Shown here: piece after piece, positions 35,833-42,999 of the stretch
Layout: every line of letters begins with the position of its first letter
How positions within the stretch are numbered: the stretch's first letter is position 1
Origin: Proteiniphilum sp. UBA1403
Lineage (GTDB): Bacteria; Bacteroidota; Bacteroidia; Bacteroidales; Dysgonomonadaceae
NCBI GenBank assembly: GCA_002305715.1
Contig: DBQD01000042.1
Coordinates: 1 to 64,000 of the forward strand
Direction of reading: 5' to 3'
Length of the DNA: 64,000 nt
Made by a program: the position numbers and the translations under genes
The notes under the pieces: model-generated
The model's database searches: none
Told to the model about the DNA's origin: nothing
Seen by the model: only the letters and a program-made list of their open reading frames with translations

Positions 35833-36816
35833 ATGTACAATGTAAAAACATACTACCGAAAAGAAGAGCTTCCCTCCATGGAAGAGAGCAGTTTTTTTCA
35901 TTCGGCCTCCGGATTCGACTGGTATAGTAATTCACCAGCATATAAACCTCTGATGCTAGTTGCATTTGATGCCGACAGGCCAGTGGCTGCTTTATTTGCC
36001 GTAATTACACGCATTAACCGCTTTCTCAAGGGCAAGCTCTTTCAACGATGTTTCATTACACAGCAACCACAATTCTTTGAAAAGAACCTTTCACAAATAG
36101 ATGTATTTGAAAAGCTGATAACCCATCTGGTTGAAGAAGTAAAAAATAAGGTATTTCTCATCCGATATGATAACTTGGGTAATGCAATATTTGGCTACAA
36201 AGGATTTCGTGCAAATAAATTCTATTCTGTAAAATGGATCAATATCCGGAATTCATTACAGCGAAAACGCAAGATATGGGATCAGCTTTCTGCATCACGT
36301 AAGAATCAGGTCAATAAAGCAATGAAAAAAGGCCTGATTGTAGAGGAGTTTAAAACAGAAGAGAATTTACCGGAGCTATACAAACTCATTCAGCAGACGA
36401 ATAACAAAAAAATTTGGCGCCGTTTACCTCCATATCAGTATTTTAAAAATTACTTTTGTCATTATGTAAAAAAGGATAAAGGGAAGATACTTTTAACTCG
36501 CTATCAGGGCAAAATCGTTGGGGGAGCTTTTTTGGGGTTTGAGAAAAGAGAAACCGTTTACTGTCTCTATTACTGGGGTAAATCAAAACGATACAAGATG
36601 GTATACCCCACCATTTTCACCCTCTACACAGCAATGAAGATGTCTGAAGAACAAGGATTTCAATATTTTGATTTCATGGATGTGGGTTTTCTTGATAAAC
36701 GAGCAGGCAGATCGCGTTTTCTATTACAATTTGGTGGAAAACAAAGAGCTACTCGACGTTGGTACAGGTTCAACTGGTCTCTGTTGAATTTCTTTGCCAA
36801 TAAGTTATACGACTAA
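35833..36816 (+). CDS. GNAT / FemAB-like acyltransferase, function unknown
   Basis: 327 residues, no signal peptide. The layout (WDQLSASRKNQVNKAMKKGL in the middle, then LTRYQGKIVGGAFLGFEKRE and YFDFMDVGF) matches the double-GNAT class that includes FemAB-like and BioF2-like acetyltransferases. It is very basic overall. The acceptor is unknown; relatives often sit in surface-polysaccharide or wall loci. It is monocistronic, divergent from galE, and followed by a 427-bp region without a large gene. Confidence 0.75.
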   Translation: MYNVKTYYRKEELPSMEESSFFHSASGFDWYSNSPAYKPLMLVAFDADRPVAALFAVITRINRFLKGKLFQRCFITQQPQFFEKNLSQIDVFEKLITHLVEEVKNKVFLIRYDNLGNAIFGYKGFRANKFYSVKWINIRNSLQRKRKIWDQLSASRKNQVNKAMKKGLIVEEFKTEENLPELYKLIQQTNNKKIWRRLPPYQYFKNYFCHYVKKDKGKILLTRYQGKIVGGAFLGFEKRETVYCLYYWGKSKRYKMVYPTIFTLYTAMKMSEEQGFQYFDFMDVGFLDKRAGRSRFLLQFGGKQRATRRWYRFNWSLLNFFANKLYD

Positions 36817-36930
36817 TTTCCTGCAACTACACATGATTTGCAAAGAAACGTAAAGAGCTATTTTTTTTAGAACATCCCTCTGATTCAAATACTAAAGTAG
36901 CTTAAAAATAAAACATTTCCCATGAAATCC

Positions 36931-36962
36931 TTTGGTTTATTCCAACAGATGCAATATATTTG
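36931..36962 (+). promoter_or_regulatory. Consensus Bacteroidetes promoter in the 36.8-37.2 kb intergenic region
   Basis: TTTG at 36931-36934, exactly 20 nt, TATATTTG at 36955-36962. It is a perfect promoter by the known consensus, yet no conventional gene follows on the plus strand. The predicted start of transcription is near 36968. Confidence 0.65.
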
Positions 36963-36967
36963 CATCG

Positions 36968-37037
36968 TGTTTTTCATGGTATTAGATTTAAGGTTAACAA
37001 TGAAGATTGGTTGTCGTGAGACAACCATTCCTTTTTT
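36968..37037 (+). ncRNA. Candidate small RNA (about 70 nt) ending in an intrinsic terminator
   Basis: Downstream of the consensus promoter the sequence runs to TGGTTGTC-GTGA-GACAACCA (37008-37027). This is an 8-bp stem with a GNRA tetraloop, followed by CC and six Ts (37032-37037). Promoter plus terminator bracket about 70 nt. A 23-codon ORF (36976-37047, with KIGCRETTIPFLW) crosses the terminator and is probably coincidental. No RNA family is recognised. Confidence 0.45.
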
Positions 37038-37060
37038 ATGGCGTTAGGTATACCAAAATT

Positions 37061-37135
37061 ATGAGAACTCTACTTCTTATTATCGCAATCCAAACGATTT
37101 CATTTATTTCTACGATATTATTTACTAGATTTTAA
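37061..37135 (+). CDS. Possible 24-residue hydrophobic peptide
   Basis: An ATG at 37061 opens a 24-codon ORF beginning MRTLLLIIAIQTIS and ending LFTRF, almost entirely hydrophobic with terminal arginines. It could be a single membrane helix. It lies 24 bp after the terminator-like hairpin, so it would be expressed only by read-through or its own promoter. AT-rich sequence readily yields such ORFs, so the call is weak. The rest of the 36817-37243 gap shows nothing else convincing. Confidence 0.25.
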   Translation: MRTLLLIIAIQTISFISTILFTRF

Positions 37136-37243
37136 ACACCAACATCTACTTTTAAAATGAGCTGTATGTTGAGAAAGTGAGAACTATTATTTCAAGGGTA
37201 TAATTTTTCTACCTATTCTTCGCTGCTCACTAAAATCCAAAAC

Positions 37244-37975
37244 TCACTTGTATTTCTCCCACAGATCGTTGTGAATGATTTGCCACGACTGCTCAATCAA
37301 TTGAGGAATATCAGATTCCTTCACTCCTTCAGTGGATATTGGTTTATGAATAATCAATTCTAACTTCGATGGACTCAACTGAAATGAGTCTCTTTTTAAC
37401 ACATCGTACGATCCATTGATGGTGAGCGGAACAATTGGCAGTTTCAAATCATATGCTATATGATAGGCTCCTTTTTTAAAGGATCTCATTTTGCCTGTAT
37501 GTGTTCGGGCACCTTCCGGAAAAATAACCATTGAAACACCATCCACAATCTGTTCCTTCGCTCTCAATATTGAAGCTGTACGAGCGGCAAGGCTTGAATT
37601 ATCTACAAAAACATGTCCAGCTTTCTCCGATGCAAAACCAACAAAAGGAATCTTGCGCAAACTAGCTTTCTGCATCCACTTTACATTCTGATTGAGAAAT
37701 CCATATACTAGAAAAATATCATACGACCCTTGGTGATTGGCAACAAAAACATAGGATTGTTTGGGATCCAAATTTTCATGTCCTCTTGTTTTTACACGGC
37801 AGAGAGTTAACCAGCAAGTGAAACGCGACCACCACTTGGGAGGATAAAAACCCCAGTACTTACTCCCAAAAAGAGGAGCCATTACCATTACCAACAATGC
37901 GGTAATCAATGTAAGCAATAAAAAAAGTGGCACAAAAATGATCCACTGATATAAAAAATATACGATTCTTTTCAC
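37244..37975 (-). CDS. plsC: 1-acyl-sn-glycerol-3-phosphate acyltransferase PlsC
   Basis: 243 residues from a GTG at about 37975. The longest ORF begins with an ATG at 38029, but that extension (MICKNIYFCIVDTESSEK) is not family-like and contains a -7 promoter box. N-terminal membrane segments span VYFLYQWIIFVPLFLLLTL and following. The acyltransferase motifs are HQGSYD (HX4D) in VFVANHQGSYDIF, FPEGARTH, and IVPLTINGSYDV. It acylates lysophosphatidate to phosphatidate, the CdsA substrate. Stands alone. Confidence 0.92.
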   Translation of the reverse strand: MKRIVYFLYQWIIFVPLFLLLTLITALLVMVMAPLFGSKYWGFYPPKWWSRFTCWLTLCRVKTRGHENLDPKQSYVFVANHQGSYDIFLVYGFLNQNVKWMQKASLRKIPFVGFASEKAGHVFVDNSSLAARTASILRAKEQIVDGVSMVIFPEGARTHTGKMRSFKKGAYHIAYDLKLPIVPLTINGSYDVLKRDSFQLSPSKLELIIHKPISTEGVKESDIPQLIEQSWQIIHNDLWEKYK

Positions 37976-38002
37976 TTTTTCACTTGATTCTGTGTCTACA
38001 AT

Positions 38003-38022
38003 GCAAAAATAAATATTTTTGC
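38003..38022. promoter_or_regulatory. Inverted repeat carrying a -7 box on each strand
   Basis: GCAAAAATA-AA-TATTTTTGC is a 9-bp perfect inverted repeat with a 2-nt centre. Each arm reads TATTTTTG outward, so both strands have a -7-like element, minus strand for plsC and plus strand for the small membrane protein. Good -33 boxes are lacking on both sides. Confidence 0.4.
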
Positions 38023-38170
38023 AAATCATCAGACATAAATATGTAGTTTTTGCAAATCAAACAGCTTTTTTCCAGATTAAACCATTTTTTATCACGATTT
38101 ATTTCCTCGTTTGTTGAATTTTGTGTTTATTTGCGCTACGAAACAAATAACAAAATTATATACATCACAC

Positions 38171-38455
38171 ATGAAAGAATTTGCTAAATACATCGGCGTA
38201 ATTGTAATGCTAATAGGTGTTGCCTTTTTTGTGATACCTTTTTTTATGGGCACAACCAATAACACCAATCTTATTTTTGGTCTATTGCTGGTTGTAGAAG
38301 GTATGCTGGGCCATATCTATGTGAATAACATGAAAAAAGGGAGCATTATCAGCAACATCCTTTGGGCAATTATATTGTTGTTCGTCCCATTTACTGTTTT
38401 CTTCTTATTCAAAAAGGCTGCTTACACAGAAGAAGAATTGATTGCTTACAATTAA
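38171..38455 (+). CDS. Small membrane protein, unknown function
   Basis: 94 residues from the ATG at 38171, preferred over the in-frame start at 38111 because the extra 20 residues are not protein-like. Three hydrophobic segments are visible: YIGVIVMLIGVAFFVIPFFM, LIFGLLLVVEGMLGHIYV and NILWAIILLFVPFTVFFLF. The C-terminus is soluble and acidic. I do not recognise a family. Divergent from plsC and followed by a strong terminator, so it is a complete single-gene unit. Confidence 0.7.
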   Translation: MKEFAKYIGVIVMLIGVAFFVIPFFMGTTNNTNLIFGLLLVVEGMLGHIYVNNMKKGSIISNILWAIILLFVPFTVFFLFKKAAYTEEELIAYN

Positions 38456-38483
38456 GAAGTTTGCACACACCTTTAAAGTACAA

Positions 38484-38520
38484 AGAGGCTGTCTCAATAT
38501 TGAGGCAGCCTCTGTTTTTT
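38484..38520 (+). terminator. Rho-independent terminator after the small membrane protein gene
   Basis: AGAGGCTG-T-CTCAA pairs with TTGAG-G-CAGCCTCT (14 pairs including one G-U), followed by TG and six Ts. A strong intrinsic terminator about 30 bp after the stop. The remaining ~200 bp to the NfeD stop hold a GTGAAAGA/TCTTTCAC hairpin (38570-38589) and a loose larger inverted repeat, but no gene. Confidence 0.88.
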
Positions 38521-38720
38521 AGTACTATACTGATTAAGTTTTCGATGCGTGCAATCCATTTTAAAGGATGTGAAAGAATGGTCTTTCACTGCATCATGCA
38601 TGTATCTTACTACCTTCACCCTCATTCCCTCCTTATACCCTCCTTATGTCAACCTTATAAAACAACGGAGGGGATATATGGGGATGATAGGGTTGATGCA
38701 AACGTGAAGAGAGTTGAGTA

Positions 38721-40106
38721 TCACTTACGATCGACGTACAGTTGAGAGTTCTCATACTTTTTAACCACAACCGCCTCATCTTTTTCAATAAATCCTCTCA
38801 AAGAAACAGCATCGTAATAACTCCCATCAATTATTACCTTACCAGAAGGACGAAGAACTGTAGCTGCTTTTCCCATCTGTCCTACCATTGTTGCAGGTTG
38901 CATAGGAACAGATATGAAACCTTCCTGATCGGCATGCAATGCAGCCTTATTCAGAATTCCCGGTTTTCCGATGCGACTCGACAAGTAGAGAATTAAACTA
39001 ACACTCAATCCCATTCCACCCAATACAATCATGATGGCTCGAAAGATTTCTGTAGTTGGTAGACCTTCGAAGTTAAAGCGAATATTTCCAATAAGAGCAA
39101 GTATCAATGCCAAAATGACCAAAATAATTCCTGTGATACCGATGACACCAAATCCGGGAACGACAAACAACTCAAAGACAATAAGAATTATTCCCAAAAC
39201 GAAGAGCAACATCTCCCAATTCTGGGCATAACCTGTTAGATAAAGAGGTGTAAAATAGAGTATTGCTGCTGTAATGGCGATAGCTGTAGGAAATCCTATT
39301 CCGGGTGAATGCAATTCAAAATAAATACCTCCAATAATTAACATGATCAATAAAGCTTGCACCACACCATTGGTGAGGAAACCTCTTATCTGGTCATAGA
39401 AAGTGGGATTATAGGTTTCAAGGCGATAGTCGGGATATGATAAGTGGGTGACAATCAACTCGTGAAGGCTTTCGGCAACTCCATCGCAATACCCCAACTC
39501 CATGGCCTGGCTTGCGGTAAGTGTGAGAATCTGTGTGGAATCGGCATAGCCGGGCACCACAACTTTTTCATCAACCATGGCTTCAGCAATTATTGGATCG
39601 CGCTTCCACCTGGTTAAAGTATCCTCCAGCTCAATGGTTATTACTTTACCATGGCTCTCAGCTGTTGCTCGCATAATAGCACGCATATAAGACTGATATT
39701 TGTCAGGTGCCTTAGCCCCATCAGTTCCATCCACCACCGTGGCCGCACCAATGGAGGCACTTTTTCGCATAAAGATGCTGTCGCAAGCAGTGGATATGAG
39801 CGCACCGGCTGAAGCAGCATTGTTATCGATAAAAACATAAATGGGTAGCGGATAATTCAAAATAGCAGTACGCATTGAATCTGCCTCGAGTACACTGCCA
39901 CCGTAGGTGTTCATATGCAGCAACACCACACGAGCATCTTTCTGCAGCGCTTCATGCAAACCATTCTGCAAATATATCCAGGTGTTACTACCGATGTTTT
40001 CCTTGATGTTGATTCGATAGATTAACACTTTGTCATCTTGTGCGTGCAGACCCTGTAACAAAAACCACCCTGCCAAGAGAATAAAAATGGAACGTAATTT
40101 TTTCAT
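38721..40106 (-). CDS. NfeD family membrane serine protease
   Basis: 461 residues. Signal peptide (about 1-22), then a ClpP-like protease domain with VLLHMNTYGGSV, the nucleophile serine in NNAASAGALIS and the Lys of the Ser-Lys dyad in DKYQSYMRAIM. Four or so membrane segments follow (about 245-375), then a soluble OB-fold NfeD tail (VLRPSGKVIIDGSYYDAVSL). Long-form NfeD proteases usually work with a SPFH/stomatin-like partner in membrane quality control; none is encoded next to it. Divergent from the FolK-like gene. Confidence 0.9.
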   Translation of the reverse strand: MKKLRSIFILLAGWFLLQGLHAQDDKVLIYRINIKENIGSNTWIYLQNGLHEALQKDARVVLLHMNTYGGSVLEADSMRTAILNYPLPIYVFIDNNAASAGALISTACDSIFMRKSASIGAATVVDGTDGAKAPDKYQSYMRAIMRATAESHGKVITIELEDTLTRWKRDPIIAEAMVDEKVVVPGYADSTQILTLTASQAMELGYCDGVAESLHELIVTHLSYPDYRLETYNPTFYDQIRGFLTNGVVQALLIMLIIGGIYFELHSPGIGFPTAIAITAAILYFTPLYLTGYAQNWEMLLFVLGIILIVFELFVVPGFGVIGITGIILVILALILALIGNIRFNFEGLPTTEIFRAIMIVLGGMGLSVSLILYLSSRIGKPGILNKAALHADQEGFISVPMQPATMVGQMGKAATVLRPSGKVIIDGSYYDAVSLRGFIEKDEAVVVKKYENSQLYVDRK

Positions 40107-40175
40107 TTTTAACAGCTATAATATAACAAAGATAATAGTTTTTGGATTTCAGCTGTCATTTTCATCAAAAATGTG

Positions 40176-40183
40176 TATATTTG
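40176..40183 (+). promoter_or_regulatory. -7 box for the FolK-like gene
   Basis: TATATTTG, a perfect -7 match, 17 bp upstream of the ATG at 40201. It argues against the longer in-frame ORF from 40030. No good -33 box. Confidence 0.5.
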
Positions 40184-40200
40184 TAGTTCAATTTATCAGT

Positions 40201-40647
40201 ATGAGCACTATTATATTAAGCATAGGATCTAACACATTCGCAAAAACCAATATCGATAAAGCTAAGCGAATGCTCTCCCGGCTTTTCCCCGAGATAACTT
40301 TCACACAACCCATTCTCACCGAGCCCGAAGAGGAGAAGTACTCCTACCTGTTTCGTAATATATTGGCCAAAGCAGAAACAGATATGACACCTGAAGAGGT
40401 GATCGATAAAATTAAACAGACCGAAAGAGCTGTAGGGCGCTCACCCAAAGATAAGTATCAGGGAAAAGTAATCATCGACATCGATCTCATTCAGTATAAC
40501 GACAAAATTCTGCGCCCTGAAGACTATGGACGCAATTATGTGCAGCAGCTTCTGGTCTTGCTGCAACAGCAAGAAACAACTGCAACAACATCATCGACCA
40601 CCGCTACCGTAGATAGCCCGGCCGATAAGGATGTACTCGAGGATTAA
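40201..40647 (+). CDS. folK: FolK-like hydroxymethyldihydropterin pyrophosphokinase family protein
   Basis: 148 residues from the ATG at 40201. HPPK landmarks are ILSIGSNTFAK at the N-terminus, KQTERAVGRSPKD, and the metal-binding VIIDIDLIQYND. It is shorter and more divergent than E. coli FolK, lacking the usual HP-rich C-terminus, and ends in a Gln/Thr/Ser-rich tail (QQQETTATTSSTTATVDS). It may be the true FolK of a folate-synthesising strain or a relative with altered function. It overlaps the convergent RelA/SpoT gene by 4 bp. Confidence 0.75.
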   Translation: MSTIILSIGSNTFAKTNIDKAKRMLSRLFPEITFTQPILTEPEEEKYSYLFRNILAKAETDMTPEEVIDKIKQTERAVGRSPKDKYQGKVIIDIDLIQYNDKILRPEDYGRNYVQQLLVLLQQQETTATTSSTTATVDSPADKDVLED

Positions 40648-42845
40648 TTCAGTCGAGTTACTGATTTTACCCCCTTAACAGCTTTCAACTTTTTAATTAA
40701 CTGCTCCATCATGGATGTATTGGCAATCATCACCGAGATGTTGCCTTGGAACAGTCCATCGTTTGAATCAATTGAGATGGAGCGCATCTGCACCCCGTCT
40801 TCCTTTGAGATGATGGAGATTAAATTGGCCACAATATTGATCTGATCATTTCCAATTACCCGCAGTACAATGGTATAATTAGATGATCCTGTGGCACTAG
40901 ACCATCGTGCGTTGAGTACACGATATCCAAACCGCGCAAAGAGGTCGTGAGCATTGGGACAACTAGTTCTGTGTATCTTGATGCCCTGTGATGAGACAAA
41001 ACCAAAGATTTCATCTCCAAAGATTGGATTGCAGCATCTGGCCAACTTATAATCTATTCCGGTTAAATTCTGATCGATAACAAGTTCATCGTTGCTGGCA
41101 AATTCCTTTGTGGGAGGTTTCAGTGTGAAACTCTCAGCACTCACTGGAAGATGACTATCTCTGTTCTCCCCCTCCTTGCTCTCCAACTCCAAATAACGAT
41201 CAATGACCCAGTTTACATCCAACTTTTCGGCAGCGATGTCTGCATAAAAATCGGTCACTGTCTTGTATTTGAGTTTCTTGATCAGCTGCATCAGATAGGA
41301 ATCATCGACCTCAATCTTGCGGTTCTTCATTCTGCGCGAAAGGGTCTCCTTTGCTATATCCACCTGCTTACCGGCCTCTTCCTTCAGAAGTTGTCTTATC
41401 TTGGTACGTGCTTTTGCAGTGACCACAAACGACAACCAGTCTTGTTTGGGCGACTGGTGCGTTGATGTGTTAATCTCTACTTGATCGCCACTATTCAAAA
41501 CATGTTTGATGGGTACATTCTTCCCATTCACCCGTCCCGACATGCAGGTAGACCCTAATTTGGAATGAATGGCAAATGCAAAATCAAGTACTGTAGCTCC
41601 TTTGGGTAGTTTGAAGAGGTCGCCCTTGGGCGTAAAGACAAAAATCTCCTCCTCATACAGGTCAAGTTTGAAGTCGGTCAGCTTCTGACTCAGGTTGGTT
41701 TCTTTGTCTTCAAGTGATTCACGCAAGGAACTGAGCCAGTTATCTAGCGCAGACTCTTCTTTCACCCCTTTGTACTTCCAGTGTGCGGCCAATCCTCGTT
41801 CTGCAATCTCATCCATTCTACGGGTTCTAATCTGCACCTCTACCCATCGGGAGTCGGGTCCCATCACCGTAATGTGAAGCGACTCATAACCGTTGCTTTT
41901 GGGAATAGAAAGCCAATCCTTCAATCGTTTGGGGTTGGGTTGATACATATCAGTAATGATGGAATAAACCTGCCAACATTGTGCTTTCTCCTGATCGTCG
42001 GGAGCATCAATAATTACACGGATAGCAAAGAGATCGTAAATCTGCTCAAACTCAATTTTCTGTTTCTTCAGCTTGTTGAGTATGGAGTGTATCGACTTGG
42101 TTCTACCTTTGATGTCATACTTCAAGCCGGTCTTGTTGAGCCGCTCCTTCACAGGATCAATGAATGCTTTGATATATTGATCGCGCGAACGTTTTGTCTC
42201 GTTCAACTTCTGAGCGACAAAGTCGTACGATTCTCGATCGGTATATTTCAAGCAGAGATCTTCCAGCTCCGACTTAATAGTATATAGACCCAATCGGTGA
42301 GCAAGGGGGGCATACAAGTAGGTCGACTCCACCGATAGATCGAGCCGGTGGGAACGTTCTGTACCCTTTGCTTCCCGCATCAGTTGCAACTGACGGGCAA
42401 TCATGATGAAAACAACCCGTATATCTTCAGCCATGGAAAGCAGGAGGCGCATATAATTTTCCGACTCCACAGTAGAACGTCTGTCTGTGAACTCGGCAAC
42501 CTTCTTCAATCCTTTCAGAATTAACTCTACTTCACTGCCAAAAAGGGTATTTATTTCAGAAAGGGTATATTGGTCATTTTTTATCGCACGAAAGAGTAGT
42601 ACAGCACATACGGTGGATTGCTTCAAACCGATCTCATCAATGGTAATGAGCGCTGTTCGCATCTCTAGTAACAGATCGGAATAGGCCTCCTCTCTGTTTT
42701 CAACCTCATCAGACAACGACTGTTGCACCATCTTCTTCAAGTGCCATACTTTCTCCTTTTCCCAGGCCTGCCTCAAAAAAGAGTAAAGCCTGCGATACAT
42801 TTGAAAAAACTCGTTGCGGTTCGTGATAATAAAATCGCTTATCAT
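40644..42845 (-). CDS. RelA/SpoT family protein with degenerate hydrolase domain
   Basis: 733 residues: N-terminal HD-type domain (about 50-200), ppGpp synthetase (about 215-375), TGS (about 405-465) and C-terminal ACT (about 655-733). The synthetase site looks intact (RLKDWLS for RXKD, GYESLHITVMG, EVQIRT, HWKYKG). The hydrolase site is not: the HD of ALLHDVVED reads FR in VLLFRAIKN (82-90), and the Asp of LADRLHNMR is Arg151. I expect a synthetase-only, RelA-like role in the stringent response, with hydrolysis by another protein outside this window. Monocistronic. Confidence 0.92.
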   Translation of the reverse strand: MISDFIITNRNEFFQMYRRLYSFLRQAWEKEKVWHLKKMVQQSLSDEVENREEAYSDLLLEMRTALITIDEIGLKQSTVCAVLLFRAIKNDQYTLSEINTLFGSEVELILKGLKKVAEFTDRRSTVESENYMRLLLSMAEDIRVVFIMIARQLQLMREAKGTERSHRLDLSVESTYLYAPLAHRLGLYTIKSELEDLCLKYTDRESYDFVAQKLNETKRSRDQYIKAFIDPVKERLNKTGLKYDIKGRTKSIHSILNKLKKQKIEFEQIYDLFAIRVIIDAPDDQEKAQCWQVYSIITDMYQPNPKRLKDWLSIPKSNGYESLHITVMGPDSRWVEVQIRTRRMDEIAERGLAAHWKYKGVKEESALDNWLSSLRESLEDKETNLSQKLTDFKLDLYEEEIFVFTPKGDLFKLPKGATVLDFAFAIHSKLGSTCMSGRVNGKNVPIKHVLNSGDQVEINTSTHQSPKQDWLSFVVTAKARTKIRQLLKEEAGKQVDIAKETLSRRMKNRKIEVDDSYLMQLIKKLKYKTVTDFYADIAAEKLDVNWVIDRYLELESKEGENRDSHLPVSAESFTLKPPTKEFASNDELVIDQNLTGIDYKLARCCNPIFGDEIFGFVSSQGIKIHRTSCPNAHDLFARFGYRVLNARWSSATGSSNYTIVLRVIGNDQINIVANLISIISKEDGVQMRSISIDSNDGLFQGNISVMIANTSMMEQLIKKLKAVKGVKSVTRLN

Positions 42846-42931
42846 GCCCTTATTGCATTTATGTAGCTACAAAATTACGATTTTCTGTGAAAGTATCATC
42901 TTGACCAATAAAATAACCTTCTAACAGTTGC

Positions 42932-42963
42932 TTTGTATGATCGGGAACAAATCGCTATATTTG
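42932..42963 (+). promoter_or_regulatory. Promoter for the beta-mannosidase gene
   Basis: TTTG at 42932-42935, exactly 20 nt, TATATTTG at 42956-42963: a perfect consensus. The transcript would start near 42969, which excludes translation from the longer ORF starting at 42928. Confidence 0.7.
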
Positions 42964-42999
42964 TCTATTCATTTTCATAATTATATCTTTTCCCCTTGT

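Noticed and set aside
36976..37047. 23-codon ORF across the candidate small-RNA terminator
   Set aside because: It would need the terminator to be read through, and the peptide has no recognisable features; kept only as part of the small-RNA description.
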